Assembly (NCBI GenBank): GCA_043767025.1
Contig: JAYUHK010000170.1
Span: forward strand, 1 to 18,640
DNA length: 18,640 nucleotides
Direction: 5' to 3'
Source: JAYUHK01 sp043767025
GTDB lineage: Bacteria > Bacteroidota > Bacteroidia > Chitinophagales > Saprospiraceae
The notes under the pieces were generated by a model. The model was not told the origin of the DNA and searched no databases. It was given only the letters and a program-made list of their open reading frames with translations. A program made the position numbers and the translations under genes. This document shows, piece by piece, positions 7,407 through 14,061 of this stretch (position 1 is its first letter; each line of letters opens with the position of its first letter).

Positions 7407-7790
7407 TTGAATCAGCGGCAATGGACATATCGGGACGAGCAGGGCAAAAATCATCTGCTGGGCGTGGCGCACGGAGCGGATACGGGGCATTTGATGATTT
7501 ATTGCGATGAGGAGATTGTACTCATAGATTTTAATATTTTTGGCGACCGTGAGTATTCTTTTTTGGTAGAAAATGAATTGCTCAAAATAAAAATTCTGTC
7601 CAACAATCAGACTTTTGAATACCAACTCATCGAGGACACGACCGCCGACACACCACTCAATCGCACCCGACGCACCGAAGAACGCCAAGAACGCCAGCGA
7701 TTGGTGTTGAGCGCAGTGTTGGTATTTTTATTGCTCGTCGGTATTTTTTTGTTCGTCAAATACAACGGCGGCTCAAGCCCGCCAGATTAA
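7407..7790 (+). CDS. Hypothetical tail-anchored small membrane protein (127 residues)
   Basis: I do not recognise a named family. Residues 5-75 are rich in beta-like alternation (WTYRDEQGKNHLLGVAHG, EEIVLIDFNIFGDREYSFLV), residues 76-98 are a charged, threonine- and arginine-rich linker (RTRRTEERQERQR), and residues 99-118 form one membrane helix (LVLSAVLVFLLLVGIFLFV), leaving a short KYNGGSSPPD tail. This suggests a cytoplasmic domain anchored by a C-terminal helix. The frame is open from 7374 with no ATG; TTG at 7407 is the first usual start, though initiation elsewhere or a lost upstream part is possible. It starts 170 bases from the divergent tRNA genes and is convergent with the lipoprotein gene at 8083. 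The composition and a credible membrane helix argue that it is a real gene rather than a shadow. Confidence 0.6.
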   Translation: MNQRQWTYRDEQGKNHLLGVAHGADTGHLMIYCDEEIVLIDFNIFGDREYSFLVENELLKIKILSNNQTFEYQLIEDTTADTPLNRTRRTEERQERQRLVLSAVLVFLLLVGIFLFVKYNGGSSPPD

Positions 7791-7851
7791 CCTTTTTCTT
7801 CTTGGCACAGGCTTTACTTTTCGTTGTTCATAGACAGTAAGCGAAATGAAA

Positions 7852-7917
7852 GTAAAATAAGATTTTCGTTATTTTACTTTCGACGCGTAAAGTAAAATAA
7901 CGAAAATCTTATTTTAC
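7852..7917. repeat. Perfect 29-bp inverted repeat with nested palindromes
   Basis: Arms 7852-7880 and 7889-7917 are exact reverse complements around the 8-nt spacer CGACGCGT. Each arm is itself a dyad, GTAAAATAA-N8-TTATTTTAC, so the 9-mer and its complement occur four times alternately. RNA from either strand could fold into one 29-bp stem or two smaller hairpins. It lies between convergent genes, so a bidirectional terminator is possible, but there is no clean T tract and the nested design is unusual. Confidence 0.9.
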
Positions 7918-7933
7918 CTTTATAAAAAATAAA

Positions 7934-8017
7934 ATGGTACAAATTGAAAAATTTAGGGCGGGCGAGATGCGGTTGGGCATTGATTACAAATACTTTCTCC
8001 CCAATTTAATTTCATAA
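7934..8017 (+). pseudogene. Possible 27-codon N-terminal remnant of a Fic-domain protein gene
   Basis: ATG at 7934 opens a frame coding MVQIEKFRAGEMRLGIDY and then KYFLPNLIS before TAA at 8015. The pattern FRAG, YKYFLPN recalls the N-terminal leader of Fic-family proteins (FKAG, YKSFLP) as I remember it; Fic proteins transfer AMP or similar groups. The catalytic domain is absent and what follows the stop does not continue the similarity. Short length makes this tentative; it may instead be an intact micro-ORF or chance. Confidence 0.3.
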
Positions 8018-8043
8018 AATTATAAAGCGCAATGCGAAGAACC

Positions 8044-8082
8044 AACCCAAATAGCAACCGCGCTGCGGTTGCTATTTGGGTT
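8044..8082. terminator. Perfect 18-bp hairpin directly after the SprE/PorW-like stop codon
   Basis: Arms AACCCAAATAGCAACCGC (8044-8061) and its exact complement (8065-8082) flank a 3-nt loop GCT. The second arm abuts the stop codon at 8083-8085. On the plus strand the stem runs into TTTT; on the minus strand no T run follows. It probably ends transcription of one or both convergent genes or protects the mRNA 3' end. Confidence 0.7.
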
Positions 8083-11000
8083 TTAGTGTTCCTCCAAGTA
8101 ATTATTTTTGAAAAAATCACGGTAGGCATCTACTGTTTTCATCGTGATTATTTTGCGATAATTGTTTTGTGTCACCGCAAATAACTCGTAAGCAATACTG
8201 CGGGGCATAAAATTTTTCTGCTTGGTCGCCCCGTTGTAGTAGCGCATGGCGGCTTCTTTGTTATCGAATTTACGGACAACGATGACGGGCGTACCCGTCT
8301 CGCCGCCGATGATGGCGTTGGAAACTTTGAGCTGGTCGAGCTTGTGGTTCTGACGGTTGTAGTCGCCGACTGCCGACTGCGCATCGGTTAGCTTTTCGGA
8401 CGGGTTCTCGCCGCCCAGCACGACGACGACGTAATGGACGGAATTATCTTCTGCCAGATAAGTCTGTTCGGGATTGGTGGGTGCGCCACCTTTCGCCATT
8501 CCCGGCACCGCCGTAGTGTCTTCGCCTTCCAAGACACGCAATATTTCTTTCGCTCTTTTCTGTTCGGCAGATTCTGGATATTTGGCAACTACTTCTTTCA
8601 ACGAAATAATATAAGCCCCTTTTCCGTCCGTATTGCCTACACACATCGCGCGGAGCAAGGCAAACTTTGCCCTCAACGTATTTTTTTCGGCAGGAAACAT
8701 AGACTCCGCCTCCCAAGTCCGATCTTTGGCTGCCTTGAACTGACCTTTCTGAAACATTGCATAGGTCGCGTCATAATATTGGTTGAGCTTTCGCTCTTCG
8801 TTTTGGGTATCTTTCAGATAGTTGGGGTCTTGCAGAATCCGCGCGTAAGTCGTAGTCGGATATTTTTTAACAATTTTATCATAATATTCCTGCGCTTTGC
8901 GCGGATTTTTTAAGTCTGTGTGTGCCAAATAAAGATAATACCACGAGTCCAACTCGTGTCTGGTAGTTGGGTATCGCAGCAGCATTTTCTCCAATACTTC
9001 GACTGTTTTTTCGTTGTTTTTGAGGCGGTCGCGATAAAGTCCGCCCAGTGCAAACATAGCATTCATCAGTTTATCGTTGGCGATGGCGATTTTTTCGGGC
9101 GAGTCTGGAATATCTTTGAAAATTGTGCTTACGTCGATGTCAGCGACTGCGTCTGCGGCGGTGGTAGCCTCTGGGGTATCCACAGACGTAAGGCTTCGGC
9201 GGTTGGAGCGTCGCCAGTTGTCCTCCAACTTGCGGTCGCTGCCCCAACTTTTCTCAAAGTCGCGCTTTCCTGAGCGGACGAGGTTGGGGTCGTAGGCAAA
9301 AAAATCACTCCGCTTGATTGCTCCAGCGAGTGTTGGATTTTTGGCGGCATTTTTGGCGGCTTCGACGGCGGCGATTTTGCGCTGCTCTTCGTCCCGTTCT
9401 TTTTTTATTTTAGAAGCCAGCTCGCGCTTATCTTTCGGCGACAGGTTCGCAATTTGCAACAGACTGTCCTGCTCCTGAATGATGAGCAGATTTTTTGCTA
9501 CGTCCGTCAAGCTGTTTGCGAAGCGATTAACCTCGTCGTATCGGTCGTCCAATTTTGTAATAACTTGGAGCGTACTGTCGTAATAATTTTTTGCAAAAAT
9601 AAATTTATCGTCTTTGTAATACAGTCTTGCGAGCAATAGATAGGATTCGATGCGCTGTTGCTTGTTGTTTTTATTACTTGCCAATGAAAGTTTTAGATTG
9701 TCTATGGCGGCAGTTTTATCATTCGCTTTGATGGCGATATTGGCGAGGGTAAAATAAATTTGGTCTTTAAAGTCTTCGTTTTTGATGTCGCGAAGCATTT
9801 TTTGTAAGTCGGCAGTTACTTGCTCGATAGACGCTTTGCCGTTCACATAGGCATTTTGAACCAAATTTAATTTGGCATTAAAGTCCATAATGTATTCAGT
9901 GCTGAAATGGTAGGCGCGCTCAAAAGCGGCATAAGCCTCATCGCCTTTGTTTTGTTGCTGAAATATTTGACCCAAGATAAAGTAATAACGAGCTTTTTCG
10001 CGTTTTCGATTGGCGTACTCGATGGCTGCACGGAGCGGTGCTACCGCCATGCCGTAGTTTTTTTGTTTCAAAAATAAATGCGCCTGCGCCACTGCGATTC
10101 CGGAGCGGACATCGGTGAAAGTGCGGCTGTCTTTTTCGAGTTGGTCGAGGATAGATTGGGCATTTTCGTAGCGTTGTCGCTCGACGTACGTGCGGGCGAG
10201 CCAAAGCAGACCTTCCTGATAGCAAGGGCGATGCGTAAAATAATATTTGGTCGGCGACGCATTTACGTCCACCGCTTGTGGCTTTATGGGAGCGACGGTT
10301 TCCTCTTCCTCTTTTTTGGGTTCTTCTTTCTTCGGTTCTTCCTTTTTGGGTTCTGGCTTGACGATTGGAGTTATTTTTTTGGTTGCCGTCGTGTCAGGTG
10401 CGACGATTTTAGGCAGTGCTTCGCCACCCGTTACGACTTTCTTTTTGCCTTTTTTGCGGTCTTTATCGCGTTGCTCGCGCTCGCGTTCTTTTTGTTTTTT
10501 GGCTTCTTCGCGCGCTGCGGTGCGCTGTTCTTTTTCTTTTTCTTTGAGTTTTTTAGCGGTTTCTTTTTCGGTTTCTTTTTTCTCTTTTTCGTCTATTTTC
10601 TTTTCTTTTTCTTCTATTTTTGCAATTTCCTGCATTTTTTTGACTTCTTTACGCACTTGTGCGACCGTTTTGCGATCAGTGCCGGGCTTGAAAGTTTCTT
10701 TGAAATACTGCAAAGTTTCTTCCGCCGTCTCAAAGTCGTGTTTCAGGTATTGACATTTTGCCATCATCAAATAACAATCCGGCACCCAGTGGCTGATGGG
10801 GTGCAAACTGGCTACGACGGATACTTTTTCGATGGCTTTGTCCATTTTTTGAGCGTCCGCCATCGGATTATCGACATCTAAATATGGATAAACATCAAGA
10901 ATTTTGTTATAATTGTCTTGATGCAGTCCATTGTAGTTGTCTAATGTTTCATTTAGCAGTACATTTGCATTGAAGTAGCCGTTGTAGTAAGCGGTCGTGT

Positions 11001-11112
11001 TGTGATAAAACTTTTTTATCCACGACGCTTCGCTGCGTTTTTTTTGAGTAGCACAAGCTGACAGCAACGCGACGGCGGCAGTCAAAATAAATAATCGTTG
11101 AATACGTTTCAA
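8083..11112 (-). CDS. SprE/PorW-like TPR lipoprotein of gliding motility / type IX secretion
   Basis: The frame is open to ATG at 11214 (1043 residues), but TTG at 11112 gives a canonical lipoprotein signal, MKRIQRLF followed by a hydrophobic core and LLSAC, with the lipidated Cys at residue 20 (1009 residues). After it comes ATQKKRSEASWIKKFYHNTTAYYNGYFN, which resembles the conserved start of SprE (Flavobacterium) and PorW (Porphyromonas), outer-membrane-associated lipoproteins needed for gliding or T9SS function. In the 1043-residue numbering: a TPR-like segment to about 190, a charged segment at about 193-305 (EKEKKIDEKEKKETEK, then repeated PKKEE), TPR-like repeats from about 330 to 620 (ARTYVERQRYENAQSIL, YYFILGQIFQQQNKGDEAY), more after 700, and a C-terminal domain from about 915 (YVVVVLGGENPSEKL). 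It is divergent from the M23 gene. Family membership is likely, orthology less certain. Confidence 0.8.
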   Translation of the reverse strand: MKRIQRLFILTAAVALLSACATQKKRSEASWIKKFYHNTTAYYNGYFNANVLLNETLDNYNGLHQDNYNKILDVYPYLDVDNPMADAQKMDKAIEKVSVVASLHPISHWVPDCYLMMAKCQYLKHDFETAEETLQYFKETFKPGTDRKTVAQVRKEVKKMQEIAKIEEKEKKIDEKEKKETEKETAKKLKEKEKEQRTAAREEAKKQKEREREQRDKDRKKGKKKVVTGGEALPKIVAPDTTATKKITPIVKPEPKKEEPKKEEPKKEEEETVAPIKPQAVDVNASPTKYYFTHRPCYQEGLLWLARTYVERQRYENAQSILDQLEKDSRTFTDVRSGIAVAQAHLFLKQKNYGMAVAPLRAAIEYANRKREKARYYFILGQIFQQQNKGDEAYAAFERAYHFSTEYIMDFNAKLNLVQNAYVNGKASIEQVTADLQKMLRDIKNEDFKDQIYFTLANIAIKANDKTAAIDNLKLSLASNKNNKQQRIESYLLLARLYYKDDKFIFAKNYYDSTLQVITKLDDRYDEVNRFANSLTDVAKNLLIIQEQDSLLQIANLSPKDKRELASKIKKERDEEQRKIAAVEAAKNAAKNPTLAGAIKRSDFFAYDPNLVRSGKRDFEKSWGSDRKLEDNWRRSNRRSLTSVDTPEATTAADAVADIDVSTIFKDIPDSPEKIAIANDKLMNAMFALGGLYRDRLKNNEKTVEVLEKMLLRYPTTRHELDSWYYLYLAHTDLKNPRKAQEYYDKIVKKYPTTTYARILQDPNYLKDTQNEERKLNQYYDATYAMFQKGQFKAAKDRTWEAESMFPAEKNTLRAKFALLRAMCVGNTDGKGAYIISLKEVVAKYPESAEQKRAKEILRVLEGEDTTAVPGMAKGGAPTNPEQTYLAEDNSVHYVVVVLGGENPSEKLTDAQSAVGDYNRQNHKLDQLKVSNAIIGGETGTPVIVVRKFDNKEAAMRYYNGATKQKNFMPRSIAYELFAVTQNNYRKIITMKTVDAYRDFFKNNYLEEH

Positions 11113-11448
11113 AACTGTATATATTTTTTTTAAAATGAATTTTTTAGTAATATTGAAATTGAAAAATAGAATATCCGCCAAAACATAATTATTTTTGTGG
11201 ACGCTCAATTCCATTTTTCAAACTCTATTCCCGATGAATGTGTCTAAAATAAACTACTCATTTTTTTTGCCAAATTAAAATCAATCAATGCGCTATTTTT
11301 TCGTTCCAACGCCCCGCGTTGCGCCTCAAAAATGCCTTGATATTGTTTCAATTTATTTTAAAAATTGGAGTATCTTATTTTTTCTTCATTCCTAAAACTT
11401 TTATTTGAACTTTTTATTTTACTTTCTTATAATTCTTAACAATAAATT
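11113..11448. other. Divergent intergenic region between the lipoprotein and M23 genes
   Basis: It contains the 34-codon in-frame extension upstream of the preferred TTG (to ATG at 11214), then an AT-rich spacer with repeat R2 copy 1 at 11290-11390. I see no exact TAnnTTTG box for either gene, so the promoters are unassigned. Confidence 0.5.
11290..11390 (-). repeat. Dispersed intergenic repeat R2, copy 1
   Basis: About 100 bases matching 17309-17408 in the same orientation at roughly 80% by eye. The best part is TTTTTTCGTTCCAACG and TCAAAAATGCCTTG. It contains a small palindrome CAACGC-CCC-GCGTTG. On the minus strand, where both copies lie upstream of minus-strand genes, the palindrome reads CAACGC-GGG-GCGTTG here and CAGCGC-AGC-GCGTTG in copy 2, so the stem is kept through a G-U pair. 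Confidence 0.7.
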
Positions 11449-12351
11449 ATGGCAACCGAAGACAACGCAGACGGCAAAAAACCGCTCATGGAGCGACTCA
11501 AAATAACCTATCGTTTGGTAGTCATGAACCACGAAACCTTCGAGGAAGTCGGCTCTTACAAGCTCTCATTGCTCAACGTTTATGTGGCTGTCAGCACGCT
11601 GGTAGTAGCCGTCGCGCTCGGCGTTACGCTGCTCATCATCAACACGCCGCTCAAAAGATATATCCCCGGCTACGGCGACGCAAGCCAGCTGAGGGCAGTA
11701 GCGACGCTTTCGCAAAAGGTAGATGAAATGGAGCTACAATTACAAGCTAACAAAACCTATTCCGAAAGTTTCAAAAAAGTGCTGGTTGGCGATTTAGAAA
11801 CAGAAAAAGATGTGCCGCGCGAAAAAGTGGAGCTGCCCGACAGCCTCCTGAACGTTGAACGTATCCAAGAGGACGAAATGTTGCGTAAAGCGACCGAAAT
11901 AAATCAAGGGCAAAGAACAAGCAGCAACAATGCCGGGGAAACGCCCCCAACCAACGTATCGCCCCGCGATATGCCGCTTTCGCAGATGTTTTTTGTCAGC
12001 CCGTTGGTCGGCGAATTGAGCAAAGGTTTTGACCTCAAGGGACACCCCGCGGTAGATGTGATTGCGCCACACAACACGCCCGTCAAGTCCGTGATGGACG
12101 GTTTTGTGATTTCTTCGGATTGGACACTGGACTTCGGCAACACGATTGCCGTCCAACACACCAACAATGTGGTGACTTTTTACAAACACAATTCTCTGCT
12201 GCTCAAAAAAGTGGGCAGCAGCGTCAAGGCGGGCGAAGCACTCGCCATCATCGGCAACACGGGCGAACTGACCAACGGACCGCACCTGCATTTTGAGCTT
12301 TGGCACAAAGGAAAACCCGTCAATCCTGTGGAATATATCAAATTTAATTAA
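11449..12351 (+). CDS. Membrane-anchored M23 family peptidoglycan peptidase (300 residues)
   Basis: Predicted zinc endopeptidase that cuts peptidoglycan cross-bridges, acting in the periplasm. Residues 1-40 are cytoplasmic and polar (MATEDNADGKKPLMERLK), residues about 42-64 are one membrane helix (VYVAVSTLVVAVALGVTLLII), residues about 78-112 a possible short coiled coil (LRAVATLSQKVDEMELQLQ), residues about 113-175 a variable linker, and residues about 183-297 the M23 domain. The metal and catalytic set is complete: H199 and D203 (GHPAVDV), H247 (FYKHNS) and H279/H281 (GPHLHFELW), so it should be active rather than a degenerate LytM regulator. It starts at ATG with an AT-rich leader and is divergent from the SprE/PorW-like gene, a pairing that might reflect a shared envelope role. 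Repeat R1 copy B begins on its stop codon. Confidence 0.92.
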   Translation: MATEDNADGKKPLMERLKITYRLVVMNHETFEEVGSYKLSLLNVYVAVSTLVVAVALGVTLLIINTPLKRYIPGYGDASQLRAVATLSQKVDEMELQLQANKTYSESFKKVLVGDLETEKDVPREKVELPDSLLNVERIQEDEMLRKATEINQGQRTSSNNAGETPPTNVSPRDMPLSQMFFVSPLVGELSKGFDLKGHPAVDVIAPHNTPVKSVMDGFVISSDWTLDFGNTIAVQHTNNVVTFYKHNSLLLKKVGSSVKAGEALAIIGNTGELTNGPHLHFELWHKGKPVNPVEYIKFN

Positions 12352-12454
12352 GTAGTTATAAGTTTTTAGTTTTGAGTTTTGAGTCGTCATAAACTATTGA
12401 AAATCAACAAATTATGTCGAATATTAAATGTCATATATTTAAGTGCATGAACTT
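12350..12454 (+). repeat. Dispersed intergenic repeat R1, copy B
   Basis: Second copy of the repeat at 6838-6945, same orientation. It overlaps the last two bases of the M23 stop codon and ends 5 bases before the stop codon of the convergent radical SAM gene, so it fills the whole spacer. It includes the tandem TTTTGAGTTTTGAG, which copy A has in altered form. No stem-loop with a T tract is visible, so the terminators of the two genes are not explained. Confidence 0.8.
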
Positions 12455-12458
12455 AGCT

Positions 12459-13484
12459 TCAATTCGCCCAAACCTTGCAGCCTTCGGTGCAGTTGGTACA
12501 AATATCAATTTCGTCGCGCCCTTTGAGCAGGAGTTGGCGAAAATTCCGATAGGCTTCGCCTTGCCAAAGTTGCTTGAAAGACGTTTTTTTGAGGTCGCCG
12601 AGCCTGTGAAGTGCGTCTTTATCGAAGCAACACGGCACCACCAAGCCGTCCCAAGTGATGACGCAAGCGTGCCAAAGTTTCCAACAATGGTTCAATAATT
12701 CATTTTTTGTGACATACGTTCCGTCGTCTTTTTTTCGGTATCGAGAGAACTGGTCTATGGTAGGGATAAGCGCGTTACCGTTTTCGTATTCATACACTTG
12801 GGCGGTTTTTAGCTTCACTTCGTCCACGCCGATTTCTTCTGCCAGACGGTAAATATCGGGAATTTGATGCTCGTTGGGTCGGACGACTAAAAATTGAAAA
12901 ATGATGTGTGGCGTGACAGAGTTCAATTCTTTTTTCCACTTCACGACATTGCGCGCGCCTTGCAGCACATGGTCGAGTTTGCCTTCTATCCGATAGCTTT
13001 CGTAAACTTCTTGCGTAGTGCCATCTACCGAAATAATCAACCTATCCAAGCCAGATTCTATGGTTTTGCGGGCATTTTCGTCGTTCAAAAAATGTCCGTT
13101 GGTGGACGTAATCGTATAAATGCCACGACTGCGAGCGTAGGCGACCATCTCCAAAAATTTTGGATTGATGTAAGGTTCGCCTTGAAAATAAAAAATAAGA
13201 TACAACAAATGTGACTGGAGTTCGTCGATCGTTTTCTTAAAAAAATCCTCTTTTAGGTTGCCTGTCGGACGCGTGAAAGCCCGCAAGCCGCTCGGACACT
13301 CTGGGCACCGAAGGTTGCAGGCGGTAGTAGGCTCTATCGAAATCGTCATCGGCAGTCCCCACTGAATCGGTCGGCGCACCCATTTCGTGAGCTGATAGGA
13401 CGCGTAAAGCGACAGCACATTCCATGCGCGGCGGACGGTGACTTTTGACAAAAAATTAGCTACATCGTGACGATATAATTTCAT
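12459..13484 (-). CDS. Radical SAM/SPASM domain protein (341 residues)
   Basis: Radical S-adenosylmethionine enzyme of unknown substrate. The 4Fe-4S motif is TTACNLRCPEC with C56, C60 and C63, in a TIM-barrel core at about 45-225 (YFQGEPYINP at about 99-108, SVDGTTQEVYESYR at about 152-165). The C-terminal SPASM region carries the cysteines for extra clusters: C267, C274, C285/C286, C329, C332 and C336 (HACVITWDGLVVPCCFDKD, ICTNCTEGC). Typical substrates of such enzymes are peptides, protein maturation targets or small molecules; no small precursor peptide gene is seen next to it. An N-terminal basic segment (about 1-42) precedes the core. It starts 19 bases after the DinB-like gene, so it is likely cotranscribed. 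Its length fits the short SPASM subgroup often found in Bacteroidota near lipid or envelope genes, but function is open. Confidence 0.9.
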   Translation of the reverse strand: MKLYRHDVANFLSKVTVRRAWNVLSLYASYQLTKWVRRPIQWGLPMTISIEPTTACNLRCPECPSGLRAFTRPTGNLKEDFFKKTIDELQSHLLYLIFYFQGEPYINPKFLEMVAYARSRGIYTITSTNGHFLNDENARKTIESGLDRLIISVDGTTQEVYESYRIEGKLDHVLQGARNVVKWKKELNSVTPHIIFQFLVVRPNEHQIPDIYRLAEEIGVDEVKLKTAQVYEYENGNALIPTIDQFSRYRKKDDGTYVTKNELLNHCWKLWHACVITWDGLVVPCCFDKDALHRLGDLKKTSFKQLWQGEAYRNFRQLLLKGRDEIDICTNCTEGCKVWAN

Positions 13485-13503
13485 TGAAATTTTTTATTCT
13501 TCT

Positions 13504-14016
13504 TTACAAATATCGCTCCTCTACGATTTTGATGTGGTGCAAAACGTGACCTATCATAATGTATGCCAACGCTTGCGGCGAAATTGAACGATTATTGACC
13601 GTACCAACTCGCTGCGCGGCAGCATCAGAAATATTTTGAAATAAATAAAAATGTGACTGCCTCAAAAGCGAAAATTCAGTTATTAGACTTTCCAACGAGC
13701 GGTTCGTCACATCTGCGTTTGCGGCGTAGAGGTCTTCGTCGCAACTCGGCAGGTTGCAAAGGTCGTTGCGGAGAAATGTCATCGCCCGATACGCCATAAT
13801 GCGCTCTGTATCAATCAAGTGCATCACGACTTCCTTAATCGTCCATTTGCCTTCGGCATAAGAAAAATCAATTTTATCCGCCGGAATTTGATGAAAAAAA
13901 CCTGCAAACTGGCGCAAATTTTCTCCAAAAACTTCCATAAAATCCCCGTCTGGCACGAGATCAATGTATTTTTGAAAGTACGCAGCGTGTTCGGCAGGCG
14001 TTGGTCTTTGTATCAT
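13504..14016 (-). CDS. DinB-fold (DUF664-like / YfiT-type) metal-dependent protein (170 residues)
   Basis: Four-helix bundle protein of the DinB/YfiT superfamily; members are metal-dependent hydrolases or thiol transferases (for example bacillithiol S-transferase). The three-histidine metal site is visible: H66 in VVMHLIDTERIMAYRAM, and H157 and H161 in GHVLHHIKIVEERY, the expected H-to-HxxxH spacing. The N-terminal PTPAEHAAYFQKYIDLVPDGDF (5-26) and KWTIKEVVMHLIDTE (58-71) match the subgroup common in Bacteroidota. Substrate unknown. It lies 45 bases after the MurF-Alr gene and 19 bases before the radical SAM gene, in one direction, so probably the same transcript. ATG is the natural start. 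Confidence 0.88.
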   Translation of the reverse strand: MIQRPTPAEHAAYFQKYIDLVPDGDFMEVFGENLRQFAGFFHQIPADKIDFSYAEGKWTIKEVVMHLIDTERIMAYRAMTFLRNDLCNLPSCDEDLYAANADVTNRSLESLITEFSLLRQSHFYLFQNISDAAAQRVGTVNNRSISPQALAYIMIGHVLHHIKIVEERYL

Positions 14017-14061
14017 AAAAATATTTTTATTTAAAAAAATTGTGACTTATTTCTTCGTTCC

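Noticed and set aside
7209..7688. 159-residue minus-strand ORF over the tRNA promoter and the hypothetical gene
   Set aside because: It runs into the tRNA gene and covers its promoter; the plus-strand frame has a clear membrane helix and a better composition.
10078..10881. Plus-strand ORF rich in phenylalanine runs
   Set aside because: It is the reverse complement of the Lys/Glu-rich region of the lipoprotein gene (AAA/GAA codons read as TTT/TTC), not a membrane protein.
11113..11214. Use of ATG at 11214 as the lipoprotein start
   Set aside because: It would add 34 residues before an otherwise ideal lipoprotein signal; TTG at 11112 fits the family better, although ATG use cannot be excluded.
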